Assembly (NCBI GenBank): GCA_905250025.1
Contig: CAJNOJ010000183.1
Location: forward strand, 62,001 to 126,000
Length of the DNA stretch: 64,000 nt
Source of the DNA: Adineta ricciae
Taxonomy: Eukaryota > Rotifera > Eurotatoria > Adinetida > Adinetidae
Direction of reading: 5' to 3'
The first letter of the stretch is position 1. Each line of letters opens with the position of its first letter. A program made the translations under genes and the position numbers. Positions 21,511 through 33,300 of this stretch are shown piece by piece. The notes beneath the pieces are model-generated. The model saw nothing but the letters and a program-made list of their open reading frames with translations, ran no database searches and had not been told where the DNA came from.

Positions 21511-22145
21511 TATGCACAATACAACAACATTTCCTAGCTCGGCATGCGATAAGTTCCGTGACGATTTTTTGTCTGGCCACCATCGATCAGTGTCTGATCA
21601 CATTTAGTAGAGAGTGTCTCCAGCATTGTAGTCAAATAATATGGCCATATAGAATTGTGGTCATTGTTTTTATTATTTGGTGCATTCATGGAATTCCTGT
21701 TTTCAAATTCTTTGATCTTTCGTCTGTTACTAACATTATATATGAATTTGAATGTTAACTACGAAGTCTACCGATTGTTGTACTTAATTGGCATTATTTG
21801 TGTGATACCAGTGAGTATCGTGATTTGACCGGCAGTTAATCAGAATGACGCGGATTCATCCTGGACTTGTTATTGTTAGTTTATTACCATACGGCATTTT
21901 CAATATTTATGGCATAGTGACTAGTGGCATTGTAAAAGATTCTGATCGATAGTCGAAAGAATATTTTGCCTCCATTGTTCTCTCGCTAACATCATGTCCC
22001 TACTAAGCTGTATATTCATTGAGATCTTTTTTATAAGTTACATTCATATTTAACATTATAGGGAAGTTGCTATGCATTATTCTTAATATCATCGAAACCT
22101 TTTCGACAACGAGTAAAACAACAAAATCAAAGCTCACTAAGTTAA
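21511..22145 (+). pseudogene. decayed class A GPCR, copy B
   Basis: Remnant of the same receptor as 14368-15138. TM1-TM2 (over 300 bp) are deleted; sequence begins at the TM3 region (TGCACAATAC), and the TM5/third-loop segment just before TTGACCGGCAG is also missing. It keeps a TM6 segment that copy A lacks (about 21835-21960), has TGG where copy A has TGA, and keeps the last exon with GSCYAL and basic tail (about 22062-22145). Both haplotypes are broken, by different deletions. Confidence 0.8.
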
Positions 22146-22726
22146 ATTTACGGTAACTGGAATATGATATAAAAGCAGATTCTCTTTCCTTGATGAAACT
22201 ATGAATTAATTATTCTTACGCATTTTCTAAGCGCGACAACGAAAAGAAATTTTAATTATCTATCTTTGCGGATGACACTTTTAGATTATGACCATACTAG
22301 CAGTTTTTAAATATTTAACTCTAATCTTCACTCCTGTCGTTTCTACACACGACGACAAAAAATATATTCGACTGCACACCGATACACGTTTCAGCCATTC
22401 TCTGATTAAATAAACTAGAAAGTGTCAGCTTTCGACCAGATACAATTTTTTACTCAAATTGACATTCTCTATATTCCACATTTTTTATTAGCTCCGGAAG
22501 CCTCTGATACATATTATCTGGCGTTTGTGACAGAAAGACTCTGTCAAAACCTGACAACTTTATCCACGTTAAACAGAACTTCTGAACTGAGAATGCCAAC
22601 TGCAGTTAGTATGTCAAACTAAGTATAGGTAGAAAATTTGTGTGACAAAGAATGATCCCTACTGTGTTTTCTTGCGACGTACTAAATGTATGTATTTTCT
22701 GTTGTTAGTAAAACAATATAGTGATC
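22146..22726. other. intergenic region upstream of GPCR copy B
   Basis: AT-rich. It contains a 66-codon frame (22422-22622) with no recognised motif that is not preserved in copy A; not called. Confidence 0.4.
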
Positions 22727-23700
22727 ATGTCATTAGTGTACGATGCTCAACAATTCACGCTCTATGTTGGTTATTTCCTTCTGTTTGCCGGTGTCATTGG
22801 TAATGGAATCAATATTTTAATCTTTACAAAAGTACGTGCTTATCGCACGACTTCTTGTACATTTTATTTCCTTATTGGCTCAATCGACAACATTCTATAC
22901 CTATTAGTCAACGTTACACTTCGCATTCTAGGCGTTGGATACAATATAAATGTTACGGATAGATCAAGTGCGTGGTGCAAAGCGCGACAATACTTTATTG
23001 TTGTACCTGCCGTTCTATCTATAGGTTGTTCATGTTTAGCTACTGCCGATCAGTTTTTCATAACATCAAGAAATGCATCTCTTCGAAGATGCGGTGATAT
23101 AGGATGGGCTCATCGAATTATCATAATTGCTATCATTCTAAGCTTTTTGCATGGCATTCCTGTTCTTCTATTCTTTGATATTTCACCAATTAGTAGTAAT
23201 TGCTTGAATCTGAGCGCTGGATATAGAATCTATCAACTATTTTATCTAATCGGCGTAATTTGTGTGATACCCGTTCTGATCATGATCATATTCGGATGGT
23301 TAACATATCATAACATTCATCAAACAATGAACTTGGCTGAACTACAAGTTGACCGTCAGCTAATCCGAATGACTCTCATTCATGTTATACTTGTTACGAT
23401 TAGTTTACTTCCATATGGTATTTATACAACATACAGCTTACTCACCAGTAGTATTGTCAAAAATTATGATCGACAATTTCAAGAGTATTTAGCGTCTTCG
23501 ATTCTTTCATTGGTGACTTACTTTTACAATGCGGTATGTGAAAATCAATCTTCTGTTGAATAATTTCACATATCTGAATTATATATTGTTGGTTGTAGGG
23601 AAGTTGCTATACATTTTTGATATCATCAAAACGTTTCCGTCAAAAAGCGAAGGAACAACTACTTTTTTGGCAATCAAAAAACCAAATAACACCGTACTAA
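22727..23700 (+). CDS. class A GPCR, copy B
   Basis: Exons 22727-23533 and 23599-23700, intron 65 nt, 302 aa; start, splice sites and length match copy A at 15736. Differences are few and mostly conservative (ILFNVT to LLVNVT, for example). ATADQFF at the end of TM3 and FYNAGSCY in TM7 are retained. Exon 2 reads YTFLISSKRFRQKAKEQ where copy A has YAFFMSSKRFRQKVKEQ. Both alleles look functional, in contrast to the broken neighbouring receptor. Confidence 0.85.
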
Positions 23701-23751
23701 CAGTTTATCTTACATTGTACACCCGAATGGTTTATTTTCATGAGAGCAAAA

Positions 23752-24811
23752 CTATATATGATGCCGTCTGACTATCGACATTGGAATTTGTTGTTGTTGT
23801 TGTTGTGGATTTATTGCATTGTTACAGAAACATGCAGTCTTGATCTTCTTCACGATTTCTGGTAAGCTGATTAAACAAATGAATGGCATCAATAATGGTA
23901 CGAGGTATCCGACGTACAAAAAGTAAAGTGCATTCTCAGTGACCAGAAAGGATGGGTCAATCCAGAGACGAATCAATGCGAAAAGTGTTATGGGTAAATA
24001 GATGCTGAGAAAAAGAAGAGAAATGGAGAGTAATTGACTGACGAGTTTACGAGTAATGCGCCATGTATGAATATGTTGAATCTTATATTTTTGATAAACG
24101 ACTCGTATGATGAGAAGAACGTTGATAACGATAGTAGTTAGAATAGGTATAACCGAGCTCAATATCCAATCGACTGTTCCAATTACATCTTCATAAGCGT
24201 AACATGCACCCATGCACCACAACTGAGTATAATCAAAATCTTGTTGACATGGATAGAAAAAAATGAATACCGTGTACCAGATACCATAAGAAATGGTCGG
24301 TAGAGCGAGCGGAGTATAATGTTTAAAATGGGAGTTTACGAGATTTCGATGGAAAATGAATAAATATCGTTGGATGGATGTTACTGCCATCATCCAGAAA
24401 CTGGTCGTGTAAAGAAAAAAGTTGACAAATACCCAGTAGATGCAAAGCGAGTAAACAGCTGGAGTAAGTTGACCAAAATAAAGATAAACGAGTGTAATCG
24501 GTAATTCAACGGTAACAATCAAGAAATTACAAAACAGTAAACATATTATACTATAAAATCAATCATGATCAGTTCTGGTGAGTTGATGTCAATAACAAAA
24601 ATACTTACGCATGATTATGTTTTTTGGCGCGTAATTCCGACAAACGAATAAAGTAATAAAATATAGTCAAACTACAGAGAGCAGAAGGAACTTGACAACT
24701 GACCAAAAAGCTGAACTTTACTCTTCGAGTGAACGGAGTTTCTAACGCTGAAGAATCGATAGTGTCATTAGTTGCAATGGATTTTGCCATTTCTGAAATA
24801 AAATCTTTCAT
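23752..24811 (-). CDS. class A GPCR with QRY motif, copy B
   Basis: Exons 24811-24609 and 24550-23752, 58-nt intron, 333 aa. Same as the receptor at 16742-17795 except for scattered substitutions and a longer glutamine tract in the C-tail (six Gln after NP versus four after NL). It is convergent with the receptor at 22727 with 51 bp between stop codons, as in copy A. Confidence 0.82.
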
Positions 24812-25091
24812 TAGACATGCTATTTCTATATTCTATAGTTCAATCGTAGAATAGACCTGGAAATAAAATGCTCCTGATGATAGCGCATGAGCGTGACATT
24901 TGAATTCTATACGTGATTAAAGCGATGTCTAGCTGTGCTCGCTCATTAATGATGCACAGAAATGGAGTCAGCATATGGATCAGAACCAAGGATAATTTGA
25001 GAAGCATAATCAATGATATTATAGATGTGTACATGTGTTATTCAAAATAAACGGAATTCTATACAAAAAAAGACATATTTTCAAAATAAAA

Positions 25092-25655
25092 CTAGTTCTT
25101 GTTAGTGAGAAATTTCTGAATTCGATGATTGCGAAAATCAGCAACGTATAAATTGCCCTGTCGATCGAGTGCTAAACTCGTAGGATAATCGAATTGATTG
25201 CCTGCATCACCTTTTCCATTACCGCCAACAATAATTTCACCTTTTTTCGAGTCTTTCGACCAACGGACGACTCGATTATTACCGGCATCAACAACATAGA
25301 TATTATCCGATTTGTCGACTACAACACCCGCTGAATCTTTCAATTGTGTTAGAAGATTTCCTTGCCCTTGTCCACCAGCGACAACAATACCTTCTTTGGC
25401 GTCCTTGCTCCATTTCATCACACGATGATTTAAGTGATCGGAGACATAAATTGATTCATCTTTATCAACAAAGAAATAAATCGGATAGTTCAATTGATTC
25501 AGTTGATTTCCTTTTCCATTGCCACCAGCAACAATAATTCCTTTAGCAAACTCATTCGACCATTTTCTTATTTCATTATTAACATAATCCGAAACATAAA
25601 GATTTCCTTGGTTGTCCATTTTCAAACCACCGCAATCGACATCAGGTATAACTAT
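25092..25655 (-). CDS. NHL-repeat beta-propeller protein, copy B, C-terminal part
   Basis: Partner of 18106-18669, cut at the equivalent base by N25656 (both pieces end in TATAACTAT on the forward strand). It contains NHL repeats 3-6. The common N-terminal half is the piece after the N; its overlap zone matches copy A exactly and differs from B in at least one base (GGCTGTCC versus GGTTGTCC). Confidence 0.85.
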   Translation of the reverse strand: MVIPDVDCGGLKMDNQGNLYVSDYVNNEIRKWSNEFAKGIIVAGGNGKGNQLNQLNYPIYFFVDKDESIYVSDHLNHRVMKWSKDAKEGIVVAGGQGQGNLLTQLKDSAGVVVDKSDNIYVVDAGNNRVVRWSKDSKKGEIIVGGNGKGDAGNQFDYPTSLALDRQGNLYVADFRNHRIQKFLTNKN

Positions 25656-25656
25656 N

Positions 25657-25877
25657 TGATCGGAGACATAAATTGATTCATCTTTATCAACAAAGAAATA
25701 AATCGGATAGTTCAATTGATTCAGTTGATTTCCTTTTCCATTGCCACCAGCAACAATAATTCCTTTAGCAAACTCATTCGACCATTTTCTTATTTCATTA
25801 TTAACATAATCCGAAACATAAAGATTTCCTTGGCTGTCCATTTTCAAACCACCGCAATCGACATCAGGTATAACTAT
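25657..25877. repeat. 221-bp overlap copy of 18449-18669 and 25435-25655
   Basis: The piece after N25656 begins with a segment that also ends both the copy A (18449-18669) and copy B (25435-25655) pieces. Two arms ending in the same 221-bp sequence is what a closing haplotype bubble looks like. Confidence 0.85.
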
Positions 25878-26369
25878 TTGTCCATATGCTTGATTTTCGA
25901 GTGACCAGCGGACAACACGTCGATTGTTTAAATCACAAATAAGAATCGAATTTGTTTCCTTCTCAACAATAACATCAGTTGGCCAATCGAGCTGATTTAT
26001 GCCGTTGCCTCGTCCGTTTCCACCTGCGATTATTCGACCTTGTTTCTCACCTACTTTCCACTGAAGAACTCGATCATTTCCGGAGTCTGCAATGTATATT
26101 GTTTGATTATCATCGTCAATGGAAATTCCCGTTGGATCATACAATTGATTCAATGCATTTCCGAATTGATTTCCACCTGCAATTGTCACACCATTTTGCG
26201 TCCATTTGCTCTTTGAATTTAGTTGATTCGACGGTAGAATCGCTTTCGAATAACTTTTCTCACTGACCAATAGTAAAACGAATAAAATCGACTAACATTA
26301 AAATAATTGGATTAGTATGATTGAAGATGTTCTCGATGATATACTTACGAGATAGTAACTAAACGACAT
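25657..26369 (-). CDS. NHL-repeat beta-propeller protein, N-terminal part (shared node)
   Basis: Exon 1 (26369-26349) encodes MSFSYYL; after a 57-nt intron (26292-26348) exon 2 continues with a hydrophobic stretch (SILFVLLLVSEKSYS), together a signal peptide. NHL repeats 1-2 follow (TIYIADSGNDRVLQW, ILICDLNNRRVVRW) and then the overlap with the C-terminal pieces. The full protein has six NHL repeats, enough for one closed six-bladed propeller, and no other domain. Inference: a small secreted propeller; partner unknown. Open frames crossing N25656 duplicate one repeat block artificially. Confidence 0.83.
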
Positions 26370-28009
26370 CTTCTGGTTTGTGTATGAATGTTTTGTATAT
26401 GAGTATCGTGTGTTTTCTTTCGTTCTTATATATAGGAGGAAATATGCGTTGGTTTTGCTATATTTAACTTGCGGTTATTCTATGTGGGGGATGAAAATGA
26501 ATCATTCGATTCTATGGAAAGTTCTATACTGAGTAGTAGAATGTCATCAATGCGTATATTTATGGAAAGAAATCGACGTAAAAGATATAAATAAGAATTT
26601 CGAAGTTTACTCCGTATTGATTCATTGTATCTTATGACGAAATAGACTATTTCGTATATCGATTGTTTCTGAGTTTGGATAAATTTAGATCATAGAGAAA
26701 ANNNNNNNNNNNNNNNNNNNAATCATTCGATTCTATGGAAAGTTCTATACTGAGTAGTAGAATGTCATCAATGCGTATATTTATGGAAAGAAATCGACGT
26801 AAAAGATATAAATAAGAATTTCGAAGTTTACTCCGTATTGATTCATTGTATCTTATGACGAAATAGACTATTTCGTATATCGATTGTTTCTGAGTTTGGA
26901 TAAATTTAGATCATAGAGAAAAGTCGAGATCAACAAAAAGAGAGAATATCATTGCAATAGGATATTATATAACTGTTCGCATATCTATGAAAAGTTTTCA
27001 AAGAATTCCTATTGAAATGAGAGCGATTATCATCGTTGCAGATTGACATTTTTTTCGTTAATTGGTTAAAAGATGTTATTACGCGATTTATCTCGAATTC
27101 TGGTTGCAAATATCATGTATACTATCGGATGAATTAGACTCATCTTCATATTTTTGACACCAATGATGCACTTCGTAAAGGCATATGTTTGTTTCGAGAT
27201 AAGACGAAGTTACATATTTTATGTTTTATCTAACAAAACGACAGATGTCTGCTCTTTTCTGTAATAAAGTTTTTTTCGATAAATTTTGTGCGATGTATAT
27301 TTTTATTCGATGAACATAGTTGTACTGTACAATAAATAAAATTGAAATATTTGACAGAGAAAGATGAATCAATAATATTGAATCTCCCAGCGCAACTATT
27401 ATTTTTGGAGATATCTATCAGGAAATACTAGACTAATTCTGGCATTTGTTATGAACTAACTGTGCCATTATTAGGTTAAAGCGAACACTTTTTAAAGGAT
27501 TTTCGATCATTTTATTTCATGTGAAGTACGCACCATGTCGCTTTCTGTCCGAATAAACAAGTTGATTATAATGAATTTTTCGTTAGCTTCTCCCCCCTAA
27601 GCTGGTGTCTTTTTCTGTATATTATTGTGAACAAGCTCCTGTCGAAGCAAATGTTTTTGGATAGGAAAGTGTAGTCTCTTAACAAATAAGACAATAATAA
27701 ATGCCGCTGTGCGGTGCGTAGAATTCGTATAGTTGGTAATTTCCAACTAAAAAATAGATATTATATTTGATTCTATTGGACGATTATGGGGGAAAATAAT
27801 TGTTTTGTTTTCTTTCTGTAGAAAATGATTCACACAATGAGTTTCAAAAGTATGGCTGTATGGCTACTTGCATACCACGCTTGCTCACAAAAGGAAAAGA
27901 AAAAAACACTCATGACTGAAAGTTGTAGACGAATAACTCTGTTCTTTTTTTCATAGCGATCTTTTCTTCAATTTGTAGTATTTGTGAAGTATCAATAGAA
28001 ATAACGATC
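26370..28009. other. NHL upstream region, join, and RNF213-like upstream region (haplotype X)
   Basis: No gene seen. Bases 26500-26701 are repeated at 26721-26922 around a 19-N gap (26702-26720) and again at 29039-29240, so this is a fork into two haplotypes. The region upstream of the RNF213-like ATG includes a perfect 7-bp inverted repeat TAGTTGG/CCAACTA (27730-27749) kept in both haplotypes, and a possible 5'UTR acceptor-like TTTGTAG before the start. Confidence 0.55.
26500..26922. repeat. 202-bp direct repeat around a 19-N gap
   Basis: 26500-26701 and 26721-26922 match; 202 plus the 19 N's equals 221, the overlap length at other joins. A third copy starts at 29039. Assembly overlap, not a biological repeat. 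Confidence 0.8.
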
Positions 28010-29036
28010 ATGGCTGACGACTCAAAGAACGAAGATTCTCATAATGCTGCAGTATTCAATAACGCAGACGTTGAAGCAAATAAAGTGGACACGACGCCAT
28101 TTTCTTCATATACCATTACTTTACACCTGGTGCGTCAAACCGATTCGTCTAGTAATTGGAAAATTCAAGCTCTATTTGACTATAAACAAAAATATATATT
28201 TGAAGATGTTGCGCCTCTTACTCGACCTGGGGTAAGTTTACTTCGAAGTTTTTATGAGATAGCGGAGGTCAAGATGCCACTAGAACATTAAAATACCTTT
28301 AAAATGAAACTTTCTGATTTGATTAAGGCGTTCTTATAAGAAATACACACAGAAGAACCTTTGTCTTCTTTGAAATAATATTCGTTTAGAATGCTGCGCA
28401 TCGATCTGAAGGTGCTCCACATTTATACCGTCTCCGATTGGATGTTCGCTTGTACGATGATGGACGATTTTGTATTATACGTGAAAACAAACCCTACTAC
28501 GTTAGTGCCTATCGGTTACGCATCTGTCGCGCAATTGTTGGCAGTCGAAATTTACATTATGAAAATAGCACACCATATTCTCTCAAAGCTGATATAACTG
28601 TGCACGATCACTTTTTATTCGATCCTATATTTGCCAAATGTGCCTCCGTGGTATCTCCTCCCGGTACGGAAACAGTATAAAAACATGTGTTTTCTTACAT
28701 TGATGAATTCTTTTAGGAGGTGACATATCATTTTGGGAAAGTCTATGTATTTTTTCATACTTCATAATCAGTATGAGATCGTATGAATTATTCGATCCAT
28801 TCATTGGACAATTCACAAGAGAATTACAAGAAACAAAAAGAACATTTTCATATGCGGACTTGGACCAGTTCTTCCGCTGTTGTCGTAAACATTTTTCAGT
28901 CATTGAGAATGAATGTAGGCAGAGCTTGCCTGCACTTAAAATTCTTGTCTGTATGATAAATCCTCTGCCAATCAAACAAGAAAATACGACATATGAAAAT
29001 GAAGCAGCTCGTGGATTCACGTCAATGATTCTTGCC
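28010..29036 (+). CDS. RNF213-like giant E3, 5' end, haplotype X
   Basis: Three exons: 28010-28231 (74 codons, acidic MADDSKNEDSHN start), 28390-28663, and from 28717 to the N's at 29037. The introns splice in frame (phase 0, then phase 1) and match haplotype Y exactly in position. No named domain is visible in this N-terminal part. It is truncated by the join; the matching continuation (34886 onward) starts about 600 bp further along the gene, so that part of haplotype X is missing. Confidence 0.72.
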
Positions 29037-29038
29037 NN

Positions 29039-30327
29039 AATCATTCGATTCTATGGAAAGTTCTATACTGAGTAGTAGAATGTCATCAATGCGTATATTT
29101 ATGGAAAGAAATCGACGTAAAAGATATAAATAAGAATTTCGAAGTTTACTCCGTATTGATTCATTGTATCTTATGACGAAATAGACTATTTCGTATATCG
29201 ATTGTTTCTGAGTTTGGATAAATTTAGATCATAGAGAAAAATCGAGATCAACAAAAAGAGAGAATATCATTGCAATAGGATATTATATAACTGTTCGCAT
29301 ATCTATGAAAAGTTTTCAAAGAATTGCTATTGAAAGGAGAGCGATTATCATCGTTGCAGATTGAAATTTTTTTCGTTAATTGGTTAAAAGATGTTATTAC
29401 GCGATTTATCTCGAATTCTGGTTGCAAATATCATGTATACTATCGGATGAATTAGACTCATCTTCATATATTTGACACCAATGATGCACTTCGTAAAGGC
29501 ATATGTTTGTTTCGAGATAAGACGAAGTTACATATTTTATGTTTTATCTAACAAAACGACAGATGTCTGCTCTTTTCTGTAATAAAGTTTGCTTCGATAA
29601 ATTTTTTGTCATGTATATTTTTATTCAATGAACATAGTTGTACTGTACAATAAATAAAATTGAAATTTTTGACAGAGAAAGATGAATCAATAATATTGAA
29701 TCTCCCAGCGCAACTATTATTTTTGGAGATATTTATCAGGAAATACTAGACTAATTCTGGCATTTGTTATGAACTAACTGTGCCATTATTAGGTTAAAGC
29801 GAGCACTTTTTAAAGTATTTTCGACCATTTTATTCCATGTGAAGTACGCACCATGTCGCTTTCTGTCCGAATAAACAAGTTGATTATAATGAATTTTTCG
29901 TTAGCTTCTCCCCCCTAAGCTGGTGTCTTTTTCTGTATATTATTGTGAACAAGCTCCTGTCGAAGCAAATGTTTTTGGACAGGAAAGTGTAGTCTCTTAA
30001 CAAATAAGACAATAATAAATGCCGCTGTGCGGTGCGTAGAATTCGTATAGTTGGTAATTTCCAACTAAAAAATAGATATTATATTTGGTTCTATTGGACG
30101 ACTATGGGGAAAGATAATTGTTTTGTTTTCTTTTTGTAGAAAATGATTCATACAATGAGTTTCAAAAGTATGGCTGTATGGTTACTTGCATACTACGCTT
30201 GGTCACAAAAGGAAAAGAAAAAAACACTCATGACTGAAAGTTGTAGACGAATAACTCTGTTCTTTTTTTCATAGCGATCTTTTCTTCAATTCGTAGTAAT
30301 TGTGAAGTCTCAATAGAAATAACGATC
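29039..30327. other. RNF213-like upstream region, haplotype Y
   Basis: Near-identical to 26721-28009. No gene seen. It contains the same short inverted repeat before the start codon. Confidence 0.55.
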
Positions 30328-33300
30328 ATGGTTGACGACTCAAAGAACGAAGATTCTCATAATGCTGCAGTATTCGATAACGCAGACATTGATACAAATA
30401 AAGTGGACAAGGCGTCATTTTCTTCATATACCATTACTTTATACCTGGTGCGTCAAACCGATTCGTCTAGTAATTGGAAAATTCAAGCTTTATTTGATCA
30501 TAAACAAAAATATATATTTGAAGATATTGCGCCTCTTATTCGACCTGGGGTAAGTTTACTTCGAAGTTATTATGAGATGGCGGAGGTCAAGATGCCACTA
30601 GAACATTAAAATACCTTTAAAATGAAACTTTCTGATTTGATTAAGGCGTTCTTATAAGAAATACACACAGAAGAACCTTTGTCATCTTTGAAATAATATT
30701 CCTTTAGAATGCTGCGCATCGATATGAAGGTGCTCCACATTTATACCGTCTCCGATTGGATGTTCGCTTGTACGATGATGGACGATTTTGTATTATACGT
30801 GAAAACAAACCCTACTACGTTAGTGCGTATCGGTTACGCATCTCTGATGCAATTCTTGGCAGTCGAAATTTACATTATGAAAATAGCACACCATATTCTC
30901 TCAAAGCTGATATAACTGTGCACGATCACTTTTTATTCGATCCTATATTTGCCAAATATGCCTCCATGATATCTCCTCCCGGTACGGAAACAGTATAAAA
31001 TCATGTGTTTTCTTGCATTGATGAATTCTTTTAGGAGGTGACATATCATTTTGGGAAAGTCTATGTATTTTTTCATACTTCATAATCAGTATGAAATCGT
31101 ACGAATTATTCGATCCATTCATTGGACAATTCACAAGAGAATTACAGGAAACAAAAAGAACATTTTCATATGCGGACTTGGACCAGTTCTTCCGTTGTTG
31201 TCGTAAACATTTTTCGGTCATTGAGAATGAATGTAGGCAGAGCTTGCCTGCACTTAAAATTCTTGTCTGTATGATAAATCCTCTGCCAATCAAACAAGAA
31301 AATACGACATATGAAAATGAAGCAGCTCGTGGATTCACGTCAATGATTCTTGCCATTTTGTCCGAAAATCTTTTGAATCTTTGGTCAACAATCAATACTA
31401 CTGAGTGGCCTTCATTTGCTGACGGCTTGATAAAATTATGCGTTATCAATCTGCATATATGTCAAAAGTCTAGAAAACAAAGCTTCGATTGTTTGAATTT
31501 ATTTTCCATGTTACCTGATGAAATACGTCGACAAAATTTAGTAATCGAGCTTCTAACTTTGTTGAACGACTTACAATATACGCTACCCAAGGATCAGGAT
31601 GCAGTTTTGTTTTCATTGATAGACCAAGACCATCTTACACTAGAACACCTTGGAATGGCAACAACTATTGAAACTTATATCAGTTACCTTACTCAATTTG
31701 TAATAGCTCATTCTGATGATCACAATGAGCTACGAGTAAGGATTCGGGAGCAACTTGCTAAACTTTTGAAGGAACACTATTTTCCAAGTAAAAAATGAAA
31801 CAAGTACAAAATGAGGTTTATAATTTGTGTTTTTAGTGGAACTGACAGATATTGCATTTCTTCTGAACTATATGAATAGCCAGACAAAAGAAGGCGACGA
31901 CGAGATGATCCAAGCGGCAACAAAATTAATCAAATCTATTTTTGAGACTAGTGCTACAGTACGCGATACAGTTCAACAAAAGTTATATGAGAAAAATCAT
32001 CACATTTCAATCGATGAGTTTCCGCTTATGCGAGACATCATTTTCCGTTCTTATCATCCATACCTACTATATGGTTTTGACCGACAAAAGTATTTGTCAC
32101 GTATGCTTAGTCGTCGAGATGATCTACAAACGGATTATTTTACCGTTTGGCTTCAATTTTTTTTATGTGAACCGGATGCGATTTGGATTGATTATAAAAC
32201 GCTCATTATACAATGGACAAACTGTCTTATTCATAATCAGGAATTATTCTCAAATGTTGTCAAAAAAATGGACCCGCTTATTGAACTCTGGATAAATGGT
32301 GCGCCAAACGATCAGGATCGCACAACATTTTTTGTTACATATATGGCAAATAAATGTTTTAATCAAGGTAAGAATCATTACCCGAATATGATAGTATCTC
32401 CGTGAATGATGGCAGCTTATTTTATCATTGCTATAGTTTGCTCCATAGATATAAAAAAAACAGTATTAACCATAAATCTGTTGCATTCTTCTACATAGGT
32501 AACATTTTCAGTTTACTCAAAACCAGTCTCTACCCAGTGAAAAATCCCCAATTTATTCAAATATTTAAAAACAAATTCCACACAGATGAAGTCACAACTA
32601 AAACACACTATCTGCGCGACATGAAAAGTTTTCACAATCCGCTAGTCCAGTTGATAAACATCGATAAGCAACATAAGCAGCAAAGTATACTCATCAGAGA
32701 ATTGATTGCTCACACAGTATCATCAATCAAAATAACTGTTGAGACCATTTGGAATGATGCCTTTGTATCCCCAACTCAAGATGGCTTGATATATGCTATT
32801 CTCTTTGATCCATCATTAAAGAAATGTCCAGCTTACGAACGAATAATCCGATATTTAGCCTCGAAATGGCAGAAATGGAAGCTAAATGGTTGCTCAGCCC
32901 ATAACGTGTGGACATGGGAAGGCTATTCTGCGGAGCAGAAAACTGTTGTTCGTAAAATATGGACCTTAGTTATTCATGCGTCTGGAGAAAAAGGCACTTT
33001 AGAAGCAGTTTTAGATGCAACTCGCCAAGATATGCAAGCTAAACTAGAAACAAATAAGAAAATAGTAACATGTCTCAACGGATATTGCCAACATGGATGT
33101 GATAAGGATATATATCTCAGTCAAATAAAAAATTGGGAAGATCGTTTTCAACGAGATGCTGTTAAATCAGTTCAGATACCAAAACAGTTGCAGGATATTA
33201 TACCATTTGCTGAAACACTCAATCCATTAATAAATGTACATTGCTGGCGGGTGTATCTCAATAGTGAAACAGCAACTAGTGTTCAACGGTCTGAAGAAGC

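Noticed and set aside
26500-29240. A three-copy dispersed repeat or transposon
   Set aside because: The three copies start at joins and continue as the same locus; no terminal repeats or transposase are seen.
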